From assembly GCF_036231945.1 (NCBI RefSeq), contig NZ_CP109599.1:4062501-4126500 (forward strand): a stretch of 64,000 nt of DNA. The letters run 5' to 3'. Below the pieces are notes generated by a model. The model did not search any database, was not told the origin of the DNA, and saw only the letters and a list, made by a program, of their open reading frames with translations. The translations under genes and the position numbers were made by a program. Below, piece by piece: positions 55,508 through 63,139 of this stretch. Position 1 is the stretch's first letter. Every line of letters begins with the position of its first letter. This DNA comes from Streptomyces sp. NBC_01429 (GTDB taxonomy: Bacteria; Actinomycetota; Actinomycetes; Streptomycetales; Streptomycetaceae).

Positions 55508-56302
55508 TCAGGCCGCCGTCGGCCCGTTGAGCGCGACCACCGCGAAGACCGTGCCCTGCGGGTCCTGGAGGACGGCCATCCTGCCGATCCGCTCCATGTC
55601 GAAGGCCGGCGCCAGCACCGAGCCCCCGGCCCGTACGACGGCGTCGACGACGCTGTCCGTGTCGTCCACGGCGAAGTTCACGAGCCAGTGCGGTGCGGTG
55701 CCCTCCGGAAGGTTCTCCATGCCCTGGACACCGCCGACCATGTGTCCGTTGACATGGAATCCCGTGAACCCCGGCATCTCCGGGATCGGGCCGGCGTCCA
55801 GGCCGAGCGCGGCCCGGTAGAAGGTCCCGGCGGCCGTGGGATCGGAGGTGGTGAGCTGGTTCCAGACCAGGGCGCCGGGCTCATTGACGATCTGCGCTCC
55901 CGGGAACTCCAGCGCCTCCCAGACCCCGAAGACGGCGCCCTGGGGGTCCGAGGCGATCAGCATGCGGCCGATCGTGCTGACGTCCATCGCCGGAGAGATC
56001 ACCGAGCCGCCGTTCGCGCTGATCGCGGCCTCGGTGGCACCGGCGTCCGTACTGGCAAAGTAGCTGGTCCAGTGGGGTGGCGGCGGCGGGGGGCTGCCCG
56101 CCGGGGCCATCGTCTTCATGATCCCGGCGACCGGCTTGCCCCTGAGCGTGCAGACCGAGTAGCCGCCCATGTCGTCGGGACCGACCTCGCCCTGCCAGCC
56201 GAACAGGTCACGGTAGAAGTCGAGGGCGGCCTGCTGGTCGGGGACCATCAGATCGACCCAGCACGGTGTGCCGGGCGCGTAGGGGGTGGTGACCTCGGGC
56301 AT
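55508..56302 (-). CDS. VOC family protein, two tandem domains
   Basis: 264 residues from MPEVTTPYAPGTPCWVDL with GGAGACGCG upstream. Two glyoxalase-like repeats are visible: DQQAALDFYRDLFGWQGEV with IASDPQGAVFGVW, and DPTAAGTFYRAALGLDAG with VLQDPQGTVFAVV. A proline run (SPPPPPPHW) lies in the first. Such Streptomyces proteins are often described as hydroxylases or lyases, without a firm substrate. Confidence 0.87.
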   Translation of the reverse strand: MPEVTTPYAPGTPCWVDLMVPDQQAALDFYRDLFGWQGEVGPDDMGGYSVCTLRGKPVAGIMKTMAPAGSPPPPPPHWTSYFASTDAGATEAAISANGGSVISPAMDVSTIGRMLIASDPQGAVFGVWEALEFPGAQIVNEPGALVWNQLTTSDPTAAGTFYRAALGLDAGPIPEMPGFTGFHVNGHMVGGVQGMENLPEGTAPHWLVNFAVDDTDSVVDAVVRAGGSVLAPAFDMERIGRMAVLQDPQGTVFAVVALNGPTAA

Positions 56303-56389
56303 CTCGCGTCTCCAAAGCTCTGGTCCGCCGTGAGCGGCCGCCCACGGTCGGCGGGCCCCCCTCGACCACCTTGCTCGCGCCGGGCCGAT

Positions 56390-56445
56390 CCCGCATCCCT
56401 GGCCGCCGGGCGGATCCCTGTGGGCCCGGCGGCCAGGGATGCGGG
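56390..56445. repeat. 22-bp perfect inverted repeat in a divergent promoter region
   Basis: Arms 56390-56411 and 56424-56445 (GC-rich, beginning CCCGCATCCCTGGCCGCC) with a 12-nt loop. It lies between the divergent VOC and LLM starts, 88 and 38 bp away respectively, where a terminator is not expected. Confidence 0.8.
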
Positions 56446-56483
56446 GAATCCCGCCCGGGGCAGCGCCCACGTAGGCTCGGGGC

Positions 56484-57383
56484 ATGCGTCTGAGTACCGT
56501 GATCCTTCCTGTCCGCCGGTGGAACGAGGGGGGCCGCGACGAGTGGCTCCGCGCCGAGCGGCTCGGCTTCCACACCGCGTACACCTATGACCACCTGTCG
56601 TGGCGGACCTTCCGCGACGGCCCCTGGTTCGGGGCGGTGCCCACGCTCACGGCCGCTGCCGCCGCCACGGAGCGGGTGCGGCTGGGGACGCTCGTCACCT
56701 CGCCGAACTTCCGGCACCCGGTGACGCTCGCCAAGGATCTGCTCTCGCTGGACGACGTCTCGAACGGCCGGATCACGCTGGGCATCGGCGCGGGCGGTAC
56801 GGGGTTCGACGCCACGGCGCTGGGGCAGGAGGCGTGGACGCCCAGGGAGCGGGCCGACCGGTTCGCCGAGTTCGTACCGCTGCTGGACCGGCTGCTGACC
56901 GAGGACTCCGTGTCGTACGAGGGGACGTTCTACTCGGCCTCGGAGGCGCGTGGCATTCCGGGGTGTGTGCAGCGGCCCCGGCTGCCCTTCGCGGTGGCGG
57001 CCACCGGCCCGCGCGGGCTGAGGCTCGCCGCGGCGCACGGTCAGGCGTGGGTGACGACCGGCGATCCGAAGCTGTTCGAGACGGGTACGCCCGAGGAGTC
57101 GGCGGCGGCGATTCGCGGGCAGATCGAACGGCTCGGCAAGGCGTGCGCGGAGATCGGGCGTGAGGTGTCTGAGGTGGAGAGGATCCTGCTGACCGGATTC
57201 ACCCCGGAGCGGGGCGGCCCGATGGAGTCGCTCGACGCGTTCGTGGACTTCGCGGGCCGCCACTTCGCGCTGGGGATCACTGAGATCGCGGTGCACGCCC
57301 CGATCCCGGATTCGGACTTCGCGGCCGACGAACGGGTCTTCGAGCGGATCGCCACGGAGGCGCTGGGACAGCTGCGCCCGTAG
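56484..57383 (+). CDS. LLM-class flavin-dependent oxidoreductase
   Basis: 299 residues. TIM-barrel luciferase-like monooxygenase: LRAERLGFHTAYTYDHLSWR, VRLGTLVTSPNFRHPVTLAKD, LDDVSNGRITLGIGAGG and the C-terminal FAGRHFALGITEIAVHAP. Likely uses FMNH2 or F420; the substrate is unknown. Confidence 0.9.
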   Translation: MRLSTVILPVRRWNEGGRDEWLRAERLGFHTAYTYDHLSWRTFRDGPWFGAVPTLTAAAAATERVRLGTLVTSPNFRHPVTLAKDLLSLDDVSNGRITLGIGAGGTGFDATALGQEAWTPRERADRFAEFVPLLDRLLTEDSVSYEGTFYSASEARGIPGCVQRPRLPFAVAATGPRGLRLAAAHGQAWVTTGDPKLFETGTPEESAAAIRGQIERLGKACAEIGREVSEVERILLTGFTPERGGPMESLDAFVDFAGRHFALGITEIAVHAPIPDSDFAADERVFERIATEALGQLRP

Positions 57384-57384
57384 C

Positions 57385-57530
57385 GGCCGGCCGACCGCGG
57401 ACCGGCCGACCGCGGACCGGCCGGATCGGATCAGGTCGGATCGGATCGGGTCAGGTCGCGTCGGGTCGGGTCGGCAGTGGACCGGCCGGACCGGCCGGAC
57501 CGGCCTGACCGACCGGCCGGCCGTCCGGAG
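57385..57530. repeat. GC-rich low-complexity repeats behind the LLM gene
   Basis: Short units such as GACCGCGGACCGGCC, GGATCGGATCAGGTC and GGACCGGCC are repeated in tandem over about 145 bp of the 507-bp gap. Several arms are self-complementary and may terminate transcription. Confidence 0.75.
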
Positions 57531-57673
57531 CCGTCGCGTGGCATGGCGTGGCATGGCCGTGCCGTGCCGTGTCGTGATGTCGCATCGCTTATCGGTTATT
57601 CGTTTCGTCCGATCACCGCATCGCTCCTGTTTTTCGCCACGACCTTCTTTAGGCCAGTTCGGGGACACAGGTT

Positions 57674-57727
57674 TGATCCACAGCCAACTTGGCTTATCCA
57701 CAGGATATTTGCTGAATCTGTGGACAA
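57674..57727. promoter_or_regulatory. Second DnaA-box cluster in an AT-richer gap
   Basis: TGATCCACA (57674-57682), TTATCCACA (57694-57702, perfect general consensus) and TGTGGACAA (57719-57727, reverse of the Streptomyces-preferred TTGTCCACA), all within 54 bp. The surrounding 57590-57790 is clearly AT-richer than the genome. No gene was found in this gap. Confidence 0.65.
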
Positions 57728-57890
57728 CTGGCTTGCGATTCAACCCTTTTGAGCAATATGGCAGTTATGTCGCTTAGTTGAGGTTGGTATGGCCAAGCTC
57801 CCTGCTCACAGCGTGCGTTCGGCGGTTGCCTGGCTGAACACATCCGTCGCTGGAGGGCCGTTGCGTGTGCCCTCCTTGTCCATCCAGTGC

Positions 57891-59714
57891 TCACAGAGGC
57901 GGCTCCACCCGGGCGATGGCGCGCAGCATTCCGGGCGCGAGCCGGGACAGGATCCGGGCGCCGCGGGCCTCTGAAGTGACCGGTACGACAGCCTGGTTGC
58001 GCACGACCGCGCGCAGTACGGCGGCGGCGACCTTCTCCGGCGGATAGCCGCGCAGACCGTACAGCCTGGCCGTCTTCTTTCTGAGCCGCTCCTGCTCCTC
58101 GGCCGGGACGCCGAGGAAACGCGCGGTGGAGGTGATGCCGGTGTTGACGATGCCGGGACAGATCGTGGACACCCCGATGCCCTGACCGGCCAGTTCGGCC
58201 CGCAGGCACTCGCTGAGCATCAGGACCGCCGCCTTGGACGTGGCGTACGCGGGCAGCACCCTTGATGGCTGAAACGCCGCCGCTGAGGCCGTGTTGACGA
58301 TATGCCCGCCCTGGCCCCGCTCGGCCATCCGCCGGCCGAAGAGGAGGCAACCATGGATGACGCCCCACAGATTGACGTCCAGGACCTTCTTCCAGTCCTC
58401 GGCGCTGGTGTCGAGGAAGGGCCCGAACAGGCCGATCCCCGCGTTGTTCACCAGGACATCGACGACGCCGTACTCCGCCGTGACCTTCTCGGCGAGCTTC
58501 TCCATCGCGTCCCTGTCGCCGACGTCGACCTGTTCCGCCCAGGCGTCGGCCGCGCCGGTCCGCCGCGCCAACTCTGCCGTCTCCCGGGCCCCTTCCTCGT
58601 CCAGGTCGACCACCACGACCCGCGCGCCCGCCTCGGCGAACGCGAGTGCGGTGGCCCGGCCGATACCGCTCGCCGCGCCGGTGACGAGGACGAGACGGCC
58701 GCCGAAGCGCTCGGCGTACGGACCGGTCGGCGCGGTGACCCCGGCCGGCCGGTCGCCGGACTCCTGACCGGTGACGAAGTCATCGACCCAGCGGGCCACT
58801 TGGTCGGGCCGGGTGCGCGGCACCCAGTGCTTGGCAGCCAGCGAGCGCCGTATCAGCCCCGGAGCCCACTGCTCCAGATCGTCGTAGATCCGCTCCGACA
58901 GAAAGGCGTCGCCGGTCGGAGTGATCAGCTGGACGGGCGCGTGCGCGTAGGCGTCGGTACGCGGATCGCGCAGCCTGGGCCGGACGTTGTCCCGGTAGAG
59001 CCAGGCCCCGTGAGCCGCGTCGCGCGGCAGGGAGGCGGTCGGATACGCCCCTGGGGGGAGCTTCTCGGCCCGGCCGACGATGCGCGGCCACCGCCTGCCG
59101 AGTGGGCCGCGCCAGGCCAGCTCGGGCAGCGCGGGCGTGTGCAGCAGATAGATGTACCAGGACCTGGCGCCCTGCCCCAGGAGCTGACCGACCCGGCGCG
59201 GGGTGGGCCGGGCAGCCCGCTGCTTGATCCAGTGCCCGAGATGGTCCAGGGACGGCCCTGAGATCGAGGTGAACGAGGCGATCCGGCCCGCTGTCCTGGC
59301 CACGGTGACGAACTCCCAGGACTGCACCGACCCCCAGTCGTGCCCCACCAGATGGACCGGACGGTCCGGGCTCACCGTGTCGACGACCGCCAGGAAGTCG
59401 TCCGTCAACTTCTCCAGCGTGAAACCGCCGCGCAGCGGACGCGGCGCCGTCGAACCGCCGTGTCCCCGCACGTCGTACAGCACCACATGGAACCGCTCCG
59501 CGAGCCGGACCGCGACCTCCGACCAGACCTCCTTGCTGTCCGGATAACCGTGCACGAGCACCACGGTCGGCCGCGCCGCGTCGCCCAGCTCCGCGACACA
59601 CAACTCCACCCCGCCCGTCGGGATCCGGCGCTGCCGAGCCCCCTCCAGCCCGGCGCCCCGCCCGGCCCTCCCGGCCCGCCCCGGCTCAGGGGCCGTACGG
59701 TCTCCGTCGCTCAT
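57891..59714 (-). CDS. Alpha/beta hydrolase-SDR fusion, EphD-like
   Basis: 607 residues from ATG with GGAGGCG upstream. N-terminal epoxide-hydrolase-type domain: VVLVHGYPDSKEVW, nucleophile D126 in HLVGHDWGS, DVRGHGGS. C-terminal short-chain dehydrogenase from about residue 338: VTGAASGIGRA, LVNNAGIG, the YATSK active-site motif. The same fusion occurs in Mycobacterium tuberculosis EphD, implicated in mycolate metabolism; Streptomyces has no mycolates, so another lipid or epoxide substrate is likely. Confidence 0.9.
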   Translation of the reverse strand: MSDGDRTAPEPGRAGRAGRGAGLEGARQRRIPTGGVELCVAELGDAARPTVVLVHGYPDSKEVWSEVAVRLAERFHVVLYDVRGHGGSTAPRPLRGGFTLEKLTDDFLAVVDTVSPDRPVHLVGHDWGSVQSWEFVTVARTAGRIASFTSISGPSLDHLGHWIKQRAARPTPRRVGQLLGQGARSWYIYLLHTPALPELAWRGPLGRRWPRIVGRAEKLPPGAYPTASLPRDAAHGAWLYRDNVRPRLRDPRTDAYAHAPVQLITPTGDAFLSERIYDDLEQWAPGLIRRSLAAKHWVPRTRPDQVARWVDDFVTGQESGDRPAGVTAPTGPYAERFGGRLVLVTGAASGIGRATALAFAEAGARVVVVDLDEEGARETAELARRTGAADAWAEQVDVGDRDAMEKLAEKVTAEYGVVDVLVNNAGIGLFGPFLDTSAEDWKKVLDVNLWGVIHGCLLFGRRMAERGQGGHIVNTASAAAFQPSRVLPAYATSKAAVLMLSECLRAELAGQGIGVSTICPGIVNTGITSTARFLGVPAEEQERLRKKTARLYGLRGYPPEKVAAAVLRAVVRNQAVVPVTSEARGARILSRLAPGMLRAIARVEPPL

Positions 59715-59994
59715 CACGCCTCCGTCTCTGCCTGCCGCTGCCGCTGGCTCCGTCTTCGCTCTTGCCCCTGCCGCTCCTCCTGCACAGCGTCTGCCTCTGC
59801 CGCTCCGGCCGCCACACACCGCACGCACCACACGCCCCCGCCCTGCGCGCTACGTGTCCGTAACGTGACACCCACGAATCTCGCAACGGCCGACGACCAC
59901 GTCAAGCACACCGTCCTGCCTGTGGATAACCGACGCGACACCGACGCGACACCGACGCGACACCGACGCCACACCGCCGCGGCGCCCGCTAAGT
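59715..59994. other. Upstream region of the EphD-like gene, left flank of the 3-kb element
   Basis: 280 bp. It contains a single DnaA-box-like TGTGGATAA (59921-59929) and the 11-bp tandem repeat that follows it. No gene recognised. Confidence 0.5.
59931..59975. repeat. Tandem 11-bp repeat
   Basis: Four copies of CGACGCGACAC, the last imperfect (CGACGCCACAC). It directly follows a TGTGGATAA sequence and ends 20 bp before the left inverted repeat of the 3-kb element. Confidence 0.85.
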
Positions 59995-60024
59995 GGTCGA
60001 CGCTCGAAGTCCTTCGGGGGTTGA
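59995..60024. repeat. Left terminal inverted repeat
   Basis: 30 bp, perfectly complementary to 62991-63020. Inner end reads CTTCGGGGGTTGA. Confidence 0.9.
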
Positions 60025-60218
60025 CTGTGGAGCCGGGGTTGTGCGGGGTGTTGGGCCAGACGTCGGGGGTGGTGAGGTAGGCAGTTGGAGGAGATACGCC
60101 CGAAGGGCGCCACTCATGGGCCTGGTGGCGGCAAGGCAAATGGCCCTGGATCTCAAGATTCCCGACGGAGTCACTTACTGGTGTGAATCGTCCGCTCAGG
60201 GCCCTGGGCGGACGTTCC

Positions 60219-61142
60219 TCAGCGCAGGTGTTCCTTGGCGAAGGCGACGGCATCGGCAAGCGCCTTGTCGGCGGCCGGGTGGCGGCCGGCGAAGAGGTGC
60301 CAGACATGGGCCATACCGGGGGCGACGTCGAGGCGGGTGGCGACCGCGGTGTCCGCGAGCCGGGCCGCGAGGCGGATCGCGTCACTGAGCATGACCTCGC
60401 GTTCCCCGATCTGGATGAGCACGGGCGGCAGCCCGCGGGTGTCGGCGAAGACCGGAGAGGCCAACGGGTGGCTGGGGTCGGTCCCCGCGAGGAAGGCGGT
60501 GGCGGCCCGATGGAGCCCTTCCCGGTTCGCGGAGGGGTCGATGCCGTTGCGCGTGGTCATCGAAGCACCGGTGTGTTCGAGATTGGCCCAGGGGGAGAAC
60601 GCGATCGACGCGGCCGGCATCGGCAGTCCTTCATCACGCGCGGCGACCAGAACACTGACCGCCATCGCGCCGCCGGCCGAGTCACCCGCCACGACGATGT
60701 CCCCGGCGTCCACCCCCTGGTCCAGCAGCCACCGGTAGGCGGCCACCCCGTCCTGTATCGCGGCGGGGAACGGCGCCTCGGGCGCGAGGCGGTAATCAGG
60801 GACCAGGGCCCGCGCCCGCAGGTCCCGGGCGAAGGCGCCGACCAAGCCGTGGTAGCCCCCGGGACCGCCCACGAGGTAGGCGCCGCCGTGCAGGTACAGC
60901 AGAACCCGTCCCGGCGCCCGGTCCTGCGGGGTGGCCCATTCGGCGGCCAGGCCCGCCACGTCCACGGTCGCGAAACTCACGCCCGCCGGGGCGGGGAAGT
61001 TCTCGCTCAGGAACGCGTCGTAGTCCTCCCGGACCGTGCCCAGGGTGCCGGAGGCCTCCAGTGCGGCGAGAGCACGGGCGGTGCGCTCGCCCCATTCCTC
61101 GTAGAACCGGTCCACGAACTGACCTGCGTCTGTGACGGACAT
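60219..61142 (-). CDS. Alpha/beta hydrolase of the hormone-sensitive-lipase type
   Basis: 307 residues from ATG with GAGGAG upstream. Oxyanion motif YLHGGAYLVGG, nucleophile elbow GDSAGGAM, acid and histidine region GEREVMLSDA and GMAHVWHLFAGRHP. An esterase for short acyl esters is likely. 94 bp downstream of a MerR gene on the same strand, with a MerR-type dyad in the gap, so the regulator probably controls it. Between its stop and the left inverted repeat lie 194 bp without a recognised gene. Confidence 0.88.
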   Translation of the reverse strand: MSVTDAGQFVDRFYEEWGERTARALAALEASGTLGTVREDYDAFLSENFPAPAGVSFATVDVAGLAAEWATPQDRAPGRVLLYLHGGAYLVGGPGGYHGLVGAFARDLRARALVPDYRLAPEAPFPAAIQDGVAAYRWLLDQGVDAGDIVVAGDSAGGAMAVSVLVAARDEGLPMPAASIAFSPWANLEHTGASMTTRNGIDPSANREGLHRAATAFLAGTDPSHPLASPVFADTRGLPPVLIQIGEREVMLSDAIRLAARLADTAVATRLDVAPGMAHVWHLFAGRHPAADKALADAVAFAKEHLR

Positions 61143-61201
61143 ACTGTGCTCCTCGCATCGTCGAGCGGCCGGTGTTCGGCCACGCGGAGCACCGTAAAAG
61201 G

Positions 61202-61219
61202 CTCTCACCTGTGTGAAGG
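61202..61219 (-). promoter_or_regulatory. MerR-type operator between merR and hydrolase genes
   Basis: Imperfect dyad CTCTCAC-N4-GTGAAGG. On the minus strand TTGACC (61218-61223) is followed after 19 bp by TTTACG, the stretched spacer that MerR-family activators correct. Confidence 0.6.
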
Positions 61220-61236
61220 TCAAACCGGCCCCCAGA

Positions 61237-61590
61237 TCAGACCTGGACGCCCTGCTGGCGCAGGTATCCGCGGATGGCGTCGCGGTTCATGGCCAGGCAG
61301 GCGATCCGGCTCTCCATCGCACCCAGCTCGGCTACCAGGGCCCGCAGCAGATCGGGGTTGGTGAGGGTGTCGCCGGGACCGTGCGGACACGGCAGGACGT
61401 CACGGATGACCCGGGTCGGCAGACCGGAACGGAGCAGGTCACGGATACGCAGCACGTCCTCGACAGCCCGGTCCGGATAGTCGCGGTAGCCGTTGGCCAG
61501 GCGCTCGGGATGGATCAGCTCCTGTTCCTCGTAGTACCGCAGCAATCGGCGCGTGACTCCCGTGCGCCGGGACAATTCGCCGATCCTCAT
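61237..61590 (-). CDS. MerR-family transcriptional regulator
   Basis: 117 residues. MRIGELSRRTGVTRRLLRYYEEQELI is the classic MerR helix-turn-helix, followed by the wing (NGYRDYPDRAVEDVLRI) and a dimerisation coil. The short C-terminus has a single Cys in the effector loop (LPCPHGPGD), so metal sensing is not evident and a small-molecule signal is likelier. Confidence 0.9.
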   Translation of the reverse strand: MRIGELSRRTGVTRRLLRYYEEQELIHPERLANGYRDYPDRAVEDVLRIRDLLRSGLPTRVIRDVLPCPHGPGDTLTNPDLLRALVAELGAMESRIACLAMNRDAIRGYLRQQGVQV

Positions 61591-61642
61591 GTTCCTGCCG
61601 CCTCTCCGCACCAGCGGGTCCCCGCACATCTGCCGGACAGGG

Positions 61643-61922
61643 TCAGATGGCCAGGTCTGCGGGAGGGCTGTGCTCGGCCGTGGGCGCCCATCCGGAGAGG
61701 AACGACAGGGCCTGTGCGGAGCGGGAGTGGGGTTCGGCCGTGTAGACGAGCAGGGTCTGGTCCCCGGTACCGCGTACCTCCTCCAAGGGCCATGTAGGCG
61801 AAGGCGCCCCGGTGACGTACGTGCACGGCGGCCAGCTGGGGCCAGGCGGTGCGGGCGCGCGCCGAAAGCCGCTGGGCGAGGGAGGTCTTGGTGGAGGACG
61901 GCGGTGTGGGCATGGTCTGCAT
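61643..61922 (-). pseudogene. Scrambled remnant of regulator/hypothetical gene
   Basis: Two protein-like pieces sit in different frames. One is STKTSLAQRLSARARTAWPQ with AVHVRHRGAFAYM; the other, QTLLVYTAEPHSRSAQALSFL, resembles the C-terminal ligand domain of MmyB-type helix-turn-helix regulators. The frame change is near 61800. No intact ORF joins them. Confidence 0.5.
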
Positions 61923-62028
61923 CCTGCCCGATCCGCACCCGGTCGCGACGTGTGGGCTCCGCCCCCGCGACGGGCGGGGCAGGCTGCGGCTTGCCAGTGA
62001 TCCACTTCGGCCGATCGGTTCGCCCGCC

Positions 62029-62990
62029 ATGCCCGTCCGCACCGCCTGTCCGATAGCCCCGAGCGCCGCCGACCGCGTGCGGCTGAAGAAGATGGCCTAC
62101 GGTCACCGGACCGAGCACCGGCTGCGGGTGCGTGCGCAGGTGGTGCTGCATGCCGCGCGTGGACGCTCCAATGCGCGTATCGCGCGGGAGACGGGGCTGC
62201 ACCTGGACACCGTGCGCCGCTGGCGGGGCCGGTTCGCCGAGGCGGGCATGCCCGGGCTCAAAGACCGTGAACGCTGCGGCCGCCCGGCCTCGTTCACCCC
62301 CATGCAGGTCACCGAGGTCAAGGCCATGGCCTGCCGGCTGCCCGCCGAGACCGGCGTGCCGCTCTCACACTGGTCATGCCCGGAACTGGCCCGCGAGGCC
62401 GCCCGGCAAGGCATCGTCAGCTTCGTATCGGCTTCCACCGTGCGCCGCCGGCTCGGGGCCGACGCGCTCAAGCCGTGGCAGCACCAGTCCTGGATCTTCA
62501 TCACCGCCCCGGACTTCCGCCCCAAGGCCAAGTGCGTCCTTGACCTGTACGCCCGCACCTTCGAGGGCACGCCGCTGGGCACGGACGAGTACGTCATCAG
62601 CGCGGACGAGAAGACCTCCGTCCAGACCCGCTGCCGCTGCCGCTGCCACCCCACCCTCGCCCCCGGCCAGGCCCGCGCCATGCGCGTGTCGACCGCCTCA
62701 CCGCGGCGTTCCCAAACGCGGTCATGGTCCACACCCCCGTGCACGCCTCCTGGACGAACCAGATCGAGATCTTCTTCTCGATCGTCCAGCGCAAGGTCGT
62801 CACCCCCGACGACTTCACCGACCTCACCGGGGTCAGGGACCGGCTCCGCGCCTTCGAAGACCGCTACAACGCCACAGCACAGCCGTTCCAGTGGAAGTTC
62901 ACCACCACCGACCTGGACGATCTGCTGGCCAGACTCGACCGGCACACCGCCGATCACCAGGAAGAATCCTCAACCAGACCAGCTACATGA
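62029..62990 (+). pseudogene. IS630-family transposase, internally deleted and frameshifted
   Basis: Frame 1 reads MPVRTACPIAPSAADRVRLK, an IS630 helix-turn-helix (IARETGLHLDTVRRWRGRF) and the first DDE Asp region YVISADEKTSVQTR, then breaks near 62686. Reading resumes in another frame with VDRLTAAFPNAVMVHTPVH, NQIEIFFSIVQRKVV (final Glu) and FKWKF-type end to the TGA at 62988. About 70 residues with the middle catalytic Asp are missing. A short TGCCGC triplication (RCRCRC) precedes the break. It should be inactive. Confidence 0.85.
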
Positions 62991-63020
62991 TCAACCCCCG
63001 AAGGACTTCGAGCGTCGACC
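62991..63020. repeat. Right terminal inverted repeat
   Basis: 30 bp, starts at the base after the transposase stop codon, perfectly complementary to the left repeat at 59995-60024, and is followed by CTAAG. Confidence 0.9.
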
Positions 63021-63139
63021 CTAAGGCGTCCCCGGCCTTACGTGGCCCTTACGGGTGCCTACGCCTGGAGGCTGACACGGATACAGCCGCCTGGTCTGAC
63101 GACCGATGTGGCCGACACCACTACCTTCGAGGGGTGACT

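Larger units (their letters stand above)
59995..63020. mobile_element. 3.0-kb segment bounded by 30-bp inverted repeats, IS630-type transposase remnant with passenger genes
   Basis: The ends 59995-60024 and 62991-63020 are perfect 30-bp inverted repeats (outer end GGTCGACGCTCGAAG). Both are flanked by CTAAG (59989-59993 and 63021-63025), which contains the TA target typical of IS630 insertions. Inside are an alpha/beta hydrolase, a MerR regulator, a scrambled fragment and a decayed IS630 transposase at the right end. No inner copy of the left repeat was seen just upstream of the transposase, so the whole 3 kb appears to be one unit. Whether it moved as one, or formed by rearrangement of two insertions, is open. 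Confidence 0.7.

Noticed and set aside
57385..57530. Repeat tract considered as a CRISPR array
   Set aside because: Units are too short, irregular and without spacers; no cas genes nearby.
57789..57974. Small plus-strand ORF after the second DnaA-box cluster
   Set aside because: It overlaps the end of the EphD-like gene, has no ribosome-binding site and no domain pattern.
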